DNA of 42,469 nucleotides from Nemertoderma westbladi (lineage: Eukaryota > Xenacoelomorpha > Nemertodermatida > Nemertodermatidae): NCBI GenBank assembly GCA_032718475.1, contig JAUCBJ010000310.1, positions 1 to 42,469 of the forward strand, written 5' to 3'. Shown here one piece after another: positions 1 to 10,400 of this stretch; the stretch's first letter is position 1; every line of letters begins with the position of its first letter. Under the pieces are notes generated by a model. It was not told the DNA's origin. It saw nothing but the letters and a program-made list of their open reading frames with translations, and ran no database searches. The position numbers were made by a program, and so were the translations under genes.

Positions 1-3000
1 TCTTGCGAAAAGGTAAACCGACTTCATACCTACCTTGATCTTTGATGAAACGTGTAGTCGTCTCTTGGATCTGCTTGGCCCTTTCCTCTTCCACTGATAA
101 AGCCTTATCATAGGAATTGGGCTCTACTGCCTCTTGCGTAAAGAATCGTACAGCATGTTCATCTCGAGTCTTGGCATTGCAACGCTCAATGACGTCATTT
201 AACTCGTCGTTATAAGCTTCTCGTTCAGATGGATAGAGAAGTTGACATAAGTTCACTTGGTTTTGCCAAGCCTCGTTTTCTTTAAGGAGATCGATAGTAT
301 TCTCTTCATCAAAGAGCTGGTGAATGTCGTCGTTATCTGAGGAGTATGGAGTTCCCTCAGTTAAATCGTCTCCTTCACTAGTATCATCTTCCCATTCACT
401 CACCTGGCAAACTCTCTCTTGCGGTAGTCTTTCTCTGAGTGTTCTACGGGAAGGTCCAGTAAAGTACCAACCTACTCTAGTTCTTACCGCATAGGTCTGT
501 AGGGGCTGCGGTTGAGCAGGCCGTTTCTCTAATGTCTCCAGCGCCTCATGCGCGTTTTGGCCGATGAGTACTTGCACTCCAGGATAATCAGTCTGGAATC
601 GAGGTATGTTAAGATGTTGGATGCTCTCATCCTCGTCCCAATTATAAAGGTCTGCTTGAGTAGTAGCGAAGTTCTTTATAGCCACCATTTTCACTGACCT
701 TATGCTATGTTCTCCTAGTTCGTCTTGTGGGGTGGACAACGCGCCTACATAATAATCAGCTATTATTGTAGATTTCCAAACTTGCATTATGCCAGACATG
801 TTGAGCTTAGTTTGGAACTTGAGTTGTCCAGCAAATATATCTTCGGCTAGCTCTTTGTCGATGAATGTTCCTGTACTACCGGAGTCGAGGAGGGCGTTCA
901 CTACATAACTCCTCTTAGGTCCGTGAACCCTCACCTGCACCACAGGAAACTCTCGGATCCCTACATTTGAAGATGGCTCTTTCCAAGATGGTTGTCGCTC
1001 AGAAGTAGTTAGAGTAAAGTCGTTGTCTGGATCCTTTTCATATGTGAGTGCTCGATACACTGCGGTATTTATCATGTAACAGGATTCGTTTTCGTCGGAG
1101 AACTCATCTGTATAGAATCCTTCCATCTCAGATTGATCAGTGTCGTTCACATCACTGAATTGGACATGTAGCTCGGAATCACTTACCTGATTCGGACTAT
1201 TTCGATCGAATTCAGCGTGCAACAAGATATGATGTTTCGCACCACACTTTGCACATCTTATGTCCGAGAAACAGGTACGCCGTTGGTGTCCTTGTCTGAG
1301 GCAATTATAACATAACCGCTTATCCCACATAACTTTGCGTCTCTCCGTTAATGATTTCTTTAGAAATTCATCACATCTATTCAAATAGTGGGTCCCGTCA
1401 CACAGCGCACATTTTGGTTTGATGTTACTTACCTTATTCTGAGTCACATTGTGTACACTTGCCTTTTCTTCGGGCTTTCTCACCTGAATTCTCTTGGGAG
1501 ACGTGGGAGGAGTTTTTCTTACTTGTTCTCTCCTGTCATTTGTTCGAGACTTGAATTTACTTACCTGATCTTTAGGCATTTCATTCACGTAATAAGATCT
1601 ATCCGTGTCCTTCCCGCTATCTTCTCCTTGTGAAGTCTGGCTTTCGCCGTCATCGGTATAACATACTGGTGTTATTTTTCTCCTAGAGACGGGTTTTTCA
1701 CTTACCTTGTTTTCCGGTGTTTTCTCCCTAGACTGTTTCAGGAGCTGTAATTTCACTTCTCCATCTAGGAATGACATGAGATCAGCCATGGTAGGGTCTC
1801 GCCGTTGTTGTTCCATCATATATAACACTTTCTTATCCCAGCGTGTACCTACTCCACCTTTAGGTAAAGTAGAAGCCACTGCTCTAATAACCATAGTGTT
1901 CTGATACTCATGAGACTTACCTAGCCAATCTAATTGTCTGCAGATCTCCTGGATCTCATCGGAAAACTCGATAATTCCGCTACTAATAAACTTTCGGGGC
2001 GCTACTAACTTTGCATACAAGTACCCAGCGATATTATTCCTATTACCATACCTGATGTTTAGTGTATCCCAAACTTGTCTTAATCCGTCTGGATGTCCAA
2101 TAAACTTTAACGCCATTAACTTGGGAGATCCTTCCAAGCACTCGATGAGGTATCTAAGTTTTTCTCCATTAGATAGTACAGAGTTCTGTATGTTATCTTT
2201 GTAATATTCATTAAAAGGTAACCATTTCATCTCATCTCCATTGAACTTGACGATCTCTCCAACCTTTACCGCTTGCCGGGCTTCGGTTCTAGCCATTTGA
2301 CGCGTAAAACTTTCTTGGGCCATCGTGCTATTTAATATCGAGTTATCGGTATATAAATTTCTCGGATTATGATCCGGTCTATAGGGAATATCACTATCAA
2401 CAGGTCTATAATTACCCTTAATAGGGTTCACTATAGGAGTTTCTACTTCGCTAGCAGTATAGATGCGTGTAGGCTCCACACCTTGCGCATGAGATACTTC
2501 AGACCTAACAGGTTGACACATTGTTACAGAGGGTGGTGGTATACCCTTTTGGGTATTTACTAATTTATCGCGTTCAAGCGCGATACTTTGCTGCACTTCT
2601 TGCAACTCTAGCCTACTTTCCCTTACTGTGCCCTTGAATTGCAGGACAGTCTCCTGCATCTGCCCGAGCAGGATATCCATCCCCCGCCGTCTCTCGTCCA
2701 CCCATTCGACCGCCGAAGCGGGAGTCGCCAACGTTGCAGCGGGCGGGCGAGGGACAACGGGCGACACATTATGAAGATTTCGCTCGGGGTCCAGGACCTG
2801 AACTGTCTCTGGGGCAGTTCTACGGGGCACAGGTAGCTTAGTGCTATGCAGAGGGAATTTAGAAGTAGTTTCAGGGAGCACAGGTGTATCTATCACCGAA
2901 GGGGTGATTTCAAGAACAGGCCTAATTATTTCAGGCTCATCTACTATAGTAGGGAGTCTTTCTATTTTAATTATTTGGTCTGTGGGCTCTGTACTACCTA

Positions 3001-3757
3001 AGTTGGTGTTATTTAGTTGCCTTCTAACAGCTGGAGGCAAATCAGGCAATTTCTGACGGTGGAATGTTCTTTTACGTCTGCTTAGACGAGATCTATTTCC
3101 TTTGCCTTCAGTATCGGTGGTATCGCCTTCCTCAGATGATGTATATCCCTGTCTTTTGGGAGTAGATCGATTCATCATCTGCATATTGCTAGCCGTTAAC
3201 TGTTTATTTATGCAGTCTTGATTCTCTTGAATGTTTTCCAATTCTAATTGGTTGGTTTCTTCGGCCGCTTTTGCCTCTGCCGCTGCCGCTTTTGCCGCTG
3301 CCTCTGCCGCTGCCGCTTTTCTTTCAGCTTCGGCCGCCTTTGCCTCTGCCGCTGCCGCTTTTGCCTCGGCCGCTGCCTCTGCCGTTGCCGCTTTTCTTTC
3401 AGCTTCGGCTACTTTCCTTTCCGCTTCGGCAGCTGCTACTGCTGCTTTCTTTCTGTCTTCTATACGTTTTTTCTTGACTTGTTCTTCTTGGACTCGTGTG
3501 ATGCGGAGTTGTTCATCAAATTTAGCCTGGTTCGCAGCCCTCATTTCCACATCGATGGCATCCAACACAAGCTTGGTTCCTTCACTATTAGGGCTAAGTC
3601 CCTCTAACCTTCTCCTCAACTCGTCATCACCTAAAAAACGTTGATAGTCTGACAGATAGATGTCAATAGCATCTCTCTTATGCGGTTTCTCTGCTGTCAC
3701 TTCGCTCTCGGTTGTATCTAGTAGACTGTCTGACAGGTTCTGCTTTGCGTCAGACAT
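1..3757 (-). mobile_element. BEL/Pao LTR retrotransposon gag-pol, 5' part (partial at window edge)
   Basis: One uninterrupted minus-strand frame runs from ATG at 3757 to the left edge (1252 codons). An in-frame TAA lies about ten codons upstream of the ATG, with no earlier ATG between. Domains in order: an N-terminal Ala/Glu/Lys repeat predicted as coiled coil (3450-3258); a Pro-rich linker; a capsid-like DUF1759 region (about 2270-1730, with motif FNGDEMKWLPF); zinc knuckles with CYNCLRQGHQRRTC (about 1312-1271) and a flanking CAKCGAKHH; then an A17-type aspartic protease core, LLDSGSTGTFID (about 895-860). The frame ends in YEVGLPFR, the sequence that normally precedes BEL reverse transcriptase, so RT, RNase H and integrase lie off the window. 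The intact frame suggests a young insertion. It is antisense to the cadherin gene. The BEL/Pao assignment rests on DUF1759 plus a DSG-type protease; I could not run a search. Confidence 0.88.
3258..3450 (-). repeat. Ala/Glu/Lys codon repeat in gag (coiled coil)
   Basis: GCG/GCA/GAG-rich imperfect repeats encode alternating AEAERKAA and AAAEAKAA blocks on the minus strand. The period is a multiple of three, so the frame stays open. Such a segment would form a helix or coiled coil suited to Gag multimerisation. The Ala/Ser- or Leu/Pro-rich plus-strand frames over the same bases are shadows. Confidence 0.75.
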
Positions 3758-3904
3758 GCTTATGTGTACAGTTGAATGTCTACTGCTGTATTACAGTCTG
3801 AGCAAGTCTAGTAACTCAGTATTAACTGCTAGCCTAGTAATTAATTACCGGTACTGCTACTCAGTGTAGCGTGATATATATAATATATTAGAATACCGGT
3901 ATGC

Positions 3905-4135
3905 TTATAGTATATATAACTATTATTACAGACTAGGTTTATCACAGAATACCGGTATAATTTTAGCACAAATATATATAAATATATAATAGGCCTATCG
4001 GAATACCGGTATACAGCTTACAGTTTGTAGTATATATAATTCTGGACTAGAATTAATTACAAGTACCGGTATAATTTCAGCCTAAATTTATAGAAATAAA
4101 TATAATAAGCCTATTGTAAATACCGGTATATCAAT
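3905..4135. repeat. About 112-bp imperfect tandem duplication with TACCGGTA palindromes
   Basis: Two diverged units (about 3908-4022 and 4029-4135) each start with AGTATATATAA, contain ACCGGTATAATTT, then an AT-rich block with an AGGCCTAT/AAGCCTAT core, and end in AATACCGGTAT. They sit just upstream of the BEL gag start on its strand. Confidence 0.65.
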
Positions 4136-5044
4136 TATTTTAAATAACTGAATTTCTGAATTTCAAGGGTTACTTGGTTACCTTACTTACTTTATTACCG
4201 TTATTTGAGCAGTAATCCAACTGATATTGAGACCTAATGGTTGTATGGTGGTAGGCCTACTATTTATAAATCGTTAGATTTGATTTATAATATATATATA
4301 CCCGTTTTAATGGGTTTTGTCAATGTTGAAATAAATGTTATTATTTCTGGGGGGTAATCACTACACAAAGCGGTACGCTTTCAGTGAAGTGTTACTTACA
4401 GGACACTAAAACAAATAATACTAATTTACCTAAGTTACTTAATACTACAAATTACGTACAATTCGGGTGAGATTACAATCTCTAAATAAACACAAAAATT
4501 TACAAAAACACAAATACGAATTTTTAGGGTAATTTTACAAGAAGTCTACAAACCAGCCTAACAAAGGGTTAGAAAACCGGTTATTACAACGGACAGGGTA
4601 CTACGGTATTTGAAATAATAAGTAGTAGTAAATACACTGCGTTGTCTAGATAGGAAAATACCACTGCCTGACGACCTATAGCCGTATCGCTATAGGTTCT
4701 ACGTTATGTATCACGGAGTGTTCCTACCTAGAAGTTAATAGAGCTAATCGAATGTGCCTATCAACCACTTTACAACACAGATATAATGTCTACAATAATT
4801 ACTTCGGAAAGTACTGTACACTAAACCCTAAATTAGGTACGAGTACTTGTACAACAGATAATCAGTAGTTAAATATACTTGAACAGCTAAAAGAACCACG
4901 GCATCTGCTGGAGTGACCGATGCACAAAATCACCAGTCTTTACCTACGCCGAGCAGCCCGTGTAGTACCAGGGTTAATTTAACTATAGCGGTATGTATAA
5001 CAAACACAATTACTGTAGGAACAAACTTGGGGAATGAATGTTGC

Positions 5045-5632
5045 GGATAATCGCATAAACTCTGAATAATAAATATTACGCTACGCGTACAAACTACTCA
5101 AACAAAATACAGACCGAACACTGACAGACTACTATCAAGCCTAAACAAACTATGGTATATGCAGACTCCGAAATGATTAGGGAGTATGCGCTCTAACCCA
5201 GTAGTGCGACTTATTCTTTAGTTGGGGGTTTACCTTACAGCGTTCGCTGCCCCTACTGCCTAACCGTACTTAATCGGACAGATGATCTACACACGCGGCA
5301 ATCCGCTCAGACCTAATAACAGCCAGACAACTATCCAGCCTACAAATTATCTAAATAAAATTATACGCTACCCGTACAGACTTACACAAACAAAGTACAG
5401 ACTAAACGATGGCAGACTACTCTCAAGCCTAAATAAACTACAGGACATGCAGACTCCGAAATGATTAGGGAGTATGCGCTCTAACCCAGTAGTGCGACTT
5501 ATTCTTTAGTTGGGGGTTTACCTTACAGCGTTCGCTGCCCCTACTTCCTAATCGTACTTAATCGGACAAGTGATCTACACACACTGCAATCCGTTCGGAC
5601 TTAACAGCAATCAGACAACAGCTCAGCCTACA
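5045..5632. repeat. 288-bp tandem duplication in the BEL upstream region
   Basis: The block starting GCAGACTCCGAAATGATTAG at 5161 recurs at 5449, 288 bases later, nearly unchanged through TTGGGGGTTTACC and the GTTCGCTGCCCC segment. The flanks also align (CTACACAC...GCAATCCG and AAATAAAC...GACTAC). Two copies are visible. In an LTR or leader this would be a duplicated regulatory block, though no function is shown. Confidence 0.8.
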
Positions 5633-5817
5633 AATTGTCTGTACAATCTGATCAGGCTTACACGCCTTCTGTTCAATACTGGCCTACAAACAAATAAAAC
5701 TTGACAGAAATAAGTAAAATCTCAATAAAAAACCAGGGCGGCCGTTCCCTGATTAAATACTAAGACCTACCGGTATACAACAATCAAATCGAATAATACT
5801 AATGTACTTATACGGGA

Positions 5818-5925
5818 AGTACCGGTTAGGACAGTTAGGCCTACGGACCTACAGAAGTACCGGTTCTAGCGGTTGGGCCTACTGACCTACAGATGTACCG
5901 ATTCAGGTTTACCGGTTGACCGGTA
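5818..5925. repeat. 38-bp tandem repeat, two copies plus a partial
   Basis: Units beginning AGTACCGGTT and ending GACCTACAGA occupy 5818-5855 and 5856-5893, followed by a decayed third (GTACCGATTC...). Each carries an ACCGGT palindrome and a GGCCTAC core. Confidence 0.7.
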
Positions 5926-6720
5926 CTTTCAACTTTATTGCTTACTGCAACAAAGAAGCTATATCCTTTAATGTTCGCGCTTTCAGACCTTTGGCAGTTT
6001 AACCCGCCAAATTAAGATGTCTTCTAGATATTAAATCGCTTTTTAGCCTATGACAAGTATTTGATTCACTACACTAGTCGAAACCAATCCGTGCGCGACC
6101 ATTCACCCGCTGGATATTCCCGGGAGATTGGGTTCGACGGTTTAATTTTATTGCTATGTAAGCCTAATGTATTATTCGACTGACAGTATTATATAATCTC
6201 TGACAATATTATTCACCTTCGGGAATATTAACAGTTCCTTTAGGACGTGGCGCTTTATCTATATAAACAGAGTTATGACTTAAACTACTCACAACGATAT
6301 GGCTTAATTATATTTCACATATATGGCACATTCTTTAGGAAATGCTTCTTTAACAGACTCACTCGCACACAATGCTGCACAATACTGCACACTAATCTGC
6401 CAATCTTCACTGATTTTAGTCACATATAAAAGGAACACAGACTGACTCATGTAGGGTCTATCAAATAACATTAGATTCACTTCAAACCACTTTAACATAA
6501 GTCACAATCGTTATTGGTAACCTTTCTCTCTTACCTTCGGTATATCAAGAATATTGGGTGTCGGGGTTATTTCTCGTTATTCCAATATAATAATTCATCA
6601 ACAAATATAATGAATAACCGACAACAAATAGCAGTACACAGTATTGACAGATCAATCGTGCCAGTTTGTTTTGAGTTAAGACAATCAGTCAGTCATCAGG
6701 TGCGTTTGGTCAGTTAAAGG

Positions 6721-7256
6721 ATATATGTCCTTATGATTAAACCTACTAGTGTTGAGCTAAAAAGCAGAAAGCACAAAACACTAAAAAGCCGTTCTTTCGT
6801 GGCTTTGAAAAACTCGTGACTACTGCTCTATACGAGGATACCAACTTCCCTTATTCCACGAAGCTCCCGTTCAACACAGAGAAAGAGCAGTGAGATAGGA
6901 AATTTTCAGTTCAGTACTCTGTGATAGGTCAAAATCAAGGCTAACTCAAATTCTATTGGGAGATACAAAACAAGGCTATGACGCAACCTCCCTAGGCTTG
7001 TTGGCCGATTAAACAGAGCCCAGATGCCTGCGTACAGCAAATCAGCCAATAAGCTGGTAACTTGCACTATTTTTAGTTATAGATCACTTTGAGAGTATTC
7101 TTAGCGACTGGGGGGGAACTGGCCAACAAGGCAAACGAATCAGTTATCCCACAAAAGCTTTTACATGGGCCACTTAAAGTACAGGTTGGAAGGGACGGGC
7201 CAATTAGTACATGGTGGTTGGGCTAGGCCCTTTTTATTTCATTATGATCTTTGTAG
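6721..7256. other. Gap before first recognisable cadherin exon
   Basis: No complete gene is seen. An open stretch at 7165-7256 in the same frame as the next exon contains LKYRLEG, which resembles the YxL strand of a cadherin repeat. I could not find a donor that joins it convincingly. A CAG/GTTGGA at 7181-7187 has the right phase but would make the repeat too short. The N-terminal half of this cadherin repeat may lie beyond the BEL insertion. Confidence 0.4.
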
Positions 7257-7407
7257 TCCTGGATCAGATAAATTCCACGTGGAAAGGGGCACGGGGAAAT
7301 TAACGTTGGAATCCCCACTGGATCGAGAAACCACCGATTCGTATCTACTAACGGTAAAGGCCAAGGATGGTGGTAGACGTCCACATGAAGTCAGTTCCAC
7401 TATAAAG
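7257..7407 (+). CDS. FAT4-like exon 1 in window: end of cadherin repeat 1
   Basis: Acceptor ttgtag, entry phase 2, exit phase 0. It encodes SDKFHVERGTGKLTLESPLDRETTDSY..., the second half of a cadherin repeat with LDRE. The donor is AAAG/gttggt, with unusual T at +3. It is supported because the next exon continues IK/VTVLDEKDNDP without a break. Confidence 0.8.
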
Positions 7408-10400
7408 GTTGGTTACCTAAATATAATAATAATAAATTACATTATTGTGTTTACAGTAGCACATTATAAGGTGTGCTGATCCAATACGTTTTTGGCGCAT
7501 ACGAAGTATTGTATGAAAATAAAGCCAATAGGATCAGAACACTGTACAGTAGTTTGCAAAAAGTGTGTGTAGTTTTATTCAAACATTGTCACATTACTAA
7601 ACGATTGCAGATTAAAAAATACATATATTAATTTTTTGCTTTAAACAAAAAATGTAATATTTTTGTATAAAATTGTTCAAATTTTATAATAGGATTAGCT
7701 AGAGCATTCAATTAGTAACGTTTACCCCGTACGTAGTATAAGAAGGTATCACGGTAAGAAGTATCACAATCTATTGGTTGTAGGATCGATGCCCACCATT
7801 GTCCCCTCAGCCTTCCATAACAGTGGTCGATAAAATGATGCAAAACTATGGTAGCGTCCAGTCCACCACTACCTTCGGGTAGCAGTAGCAGATAGGAGTA
7901 GCGCCCACCCCTACCTTCGTGTTGCAGATAGGAGTAGCGCCCACCCTTACCTTCGTGTTGCAGATAGGAGTAGCGCCCACCCCTACCTTAGGGTAGCAGA
8001 TAGGAGTAGCGCCCACCCATACCTTCGTGTTGCAGATAGGAGTAGCGCCCACCCCTACCTTCGTGTTGCAGATAGGAGTAGCGTCCACCCCTACCTTCGT
8101 GTTGCAGATAGGAGTAGCGCCCACCCCTACCTTCGTGTTGCAGATAGGAGTAGCGCCCACCCCTACCTTCGTGTTGCAGATAGGAGTAGCGCCCACCCCT
8201 ACCTTAGGGTAGCAGATAGGAGTAGCGCCCACCCCTACCTTCGTGTTGCAGATAGGAGTTGCGCCCACCCCTACCTTCGTGTTGCAGATAGGAGTAGCGT
8301 CCACCCCTACCTTAGTGTTGCAGATAGGATAGCGCCCACCACTACCTTCGGATAGCAGATAGGAGTAACGCCCACTCCTACATTGGACTAGCAGATAGGA
8401 GTAGCGCCCACCCCTACCTTCGTGTTGCAGATAGGAGTAGCGCCCACCCCTACCTTCGTGTTGCAGATAGGAGTAGCGCCTACCCCTACCTTCGTGTTGC
8501 AGATAGGAGTAGCGTCCACCCCTACCTTAGTGTTGCAGATAGGATAGCGCCCACCACTAACTTCGGATAGCAGATAGGAGTAACGCCCACTCCTACATTG
8601 GACTAGCAGATAGGAGTAGCGCCCACCCCTACCTTCGGGTAGCATATAGGAGTAGCGCCCACCCCTAGCTCCGTGTGGCAGATAGGAGTAGCGCCACCAC
8701 TACCTTCGGGTAGCAGATAGGAGTAGCGCCCACCACTACCTTCGGGTAGCATATAGGAGTAGCGCCCACCCCTACATTGGGGTAGCAGATAGGAGTAGCG
8801 CCCACCACTACATTGGGGTAGCAGATAGGAGTAGCGCCCACCACTACATTGGGGTAGCAGATAGGAGTAGCGCCCACCACTACATTGGGGAAGCAGCTAT
8901 CGAATGAGGAGCCTTCGGGTCGAGCACCTGCTACACTTATTAAGTATTTATTAAGTAGAATACCCACAACTCAACTATTTCTAAACTAAATTTAGATTGG
9001 AATACTCGCAACGACACTTTTCTACTGGTACCAATAAATCATTTTATACCCTTGTTGTAGGTAAATTAAATATTGAAAGCGGAAATAAATTTTATATATC
9101 ACTTCTAAGGAGGAAGAAAAAATTGAAAAACACTGTCACTACAAAAAAGTGCGCCACTATCTGAGCCTATGATAGTTCTAACTTTGTAAGGTCCATCTTG
9201 ACAATGTGAAATGGTGATATTTTTCTTCTGTAAAGACTGCAAGAAGTTGATATCGGTAGATAAAACTGTTTTGATGAAATGGTGCATTAAGAACAGATTT
9301 ACAACATAAAAAAAAATACATTGACGACTTTTTCTTGTGTTTTACTGACTCGCTGACAGTAATTCAAATATTTCACAGTTTATTTAAGAGTAAGTATTAA
9401 ACAACTGAATTAATTAGTCGGCGTACTTCAAACAGTCTGTTGCGATAAGCGTAGGGACAAGGATTCATTCCTGTACATTGTTCGTCGTACAATAATATTA
9501 AAACTTAGAATAAAGTTATGTAGCCTAAGCCTATTCTGTAGGATACATCAATATTCCTCCCACACCACACTTCTTTACTAATGTACTTTCATTTCATCTG
9601 CCTTATATTTCTCTCACCAAAGGTGACAGTTTTAGATGAGAAAGACAACGACCCAGAGTGGTTAACCGAGTCTGTAACCATAACAATATCCGAGGACACA
9701 GCTGTGGGTACAGGAATACTTGTTCTAGAAGCCACCGATATAGACGAAGGGTCTTACGGATATATAGTGTAAGTACTAAGTTGTATAGAAAAACCAGCGC
9801 ATTACGAAAATTATTATTACTACCAAATACTCTGAGAGAACAGTAATTTTTATTGGTTATTTTATTAAATATATTAATATTTTAGATATCATATTAGTGG
9901 CGGCAATATTGAAGGAGCATTCGATATACAAACCGACACCAATAACGTTATTGTTGCTAAGCAACTTGACAGGGAGATAAAGTCGTACTACATTCTAAAT
10001 ATTAAGGTGAGCTGATCATATTAATTTGTAATTCAAGAAAGATAATCGCATATTACTTACAAATATTACATACGATACAACACCACACATTATTCACATA
10101 TCATTCATTAGTTACCAATTCCATTGATATCTGCGTCCATCTTACATCTTATTATTTATTGTGCTAATTTCATTTCTTTATGTTTTCTGATTATAGTTTT
10201 GTGTTAATCTAATTCATATTGTATTCATTCAGGCTGAGAATCCCGGTATGTACCAACGTGATTCAAGTATCGAAGTAAGGGTGACGTTGAGTGACGTAAA
10301 TGACAACCCACCTGTGTTCATTACGTCACCAATAACTTTGTACGTGGAAGAGGGTTTAGATGAACCAATCACGTCTCTGGGAAAGGTAGGATTTCTCCAG

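Larger units (their letters stand above)
3758..6720 (-). mobile_element. BEL non-coding leader / probable 5' LTR side, boundaries unresolved
   Basis: This stretch lies upstream of the gag ATG on the element's strand and holds no convincing gene. It contains three tandem duplications (annotated separately), many TACCGGTA and TAGGCCTA palindromes, and AT-rich DNA. A BEL element should have its primer binding site and 5' LTR here. I found no tRNA-complementary primer site or TG...CA LTR ends I could defend, and the second LTR lies outside the window. Which part is LTR, untranslated leader or host intron is therefore unknown. Confidence 0.45.

Noticed and set aside
3231-3644. Plus-strand Ala/Ser-rich and Leu/Pro-rich reading frames
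   Set aside because: They are the antisense of the gag Ala/Glu/Lys repeat, whose unit length keeps several frames open.
7165-7256. Extra cadherin exon with LKYRLEG
   Set aside because: The motif is suggestive, but no donor gives both the right phase and repeat length; kept only as a possibility in the gap entry.
7863-8899. CRISPR-like array
   Set aside because: Units abut directly with no unique spacers, in a eukaryotic intron.
7846-8967. Long repeat-encoding frames on both strands (GATPICNTKVGV-like and the reverse)
   Set aside because: The 36-bp minisatellite unit is a multiple of three and lacks stops; there is no start context, and it lies inside an intron.
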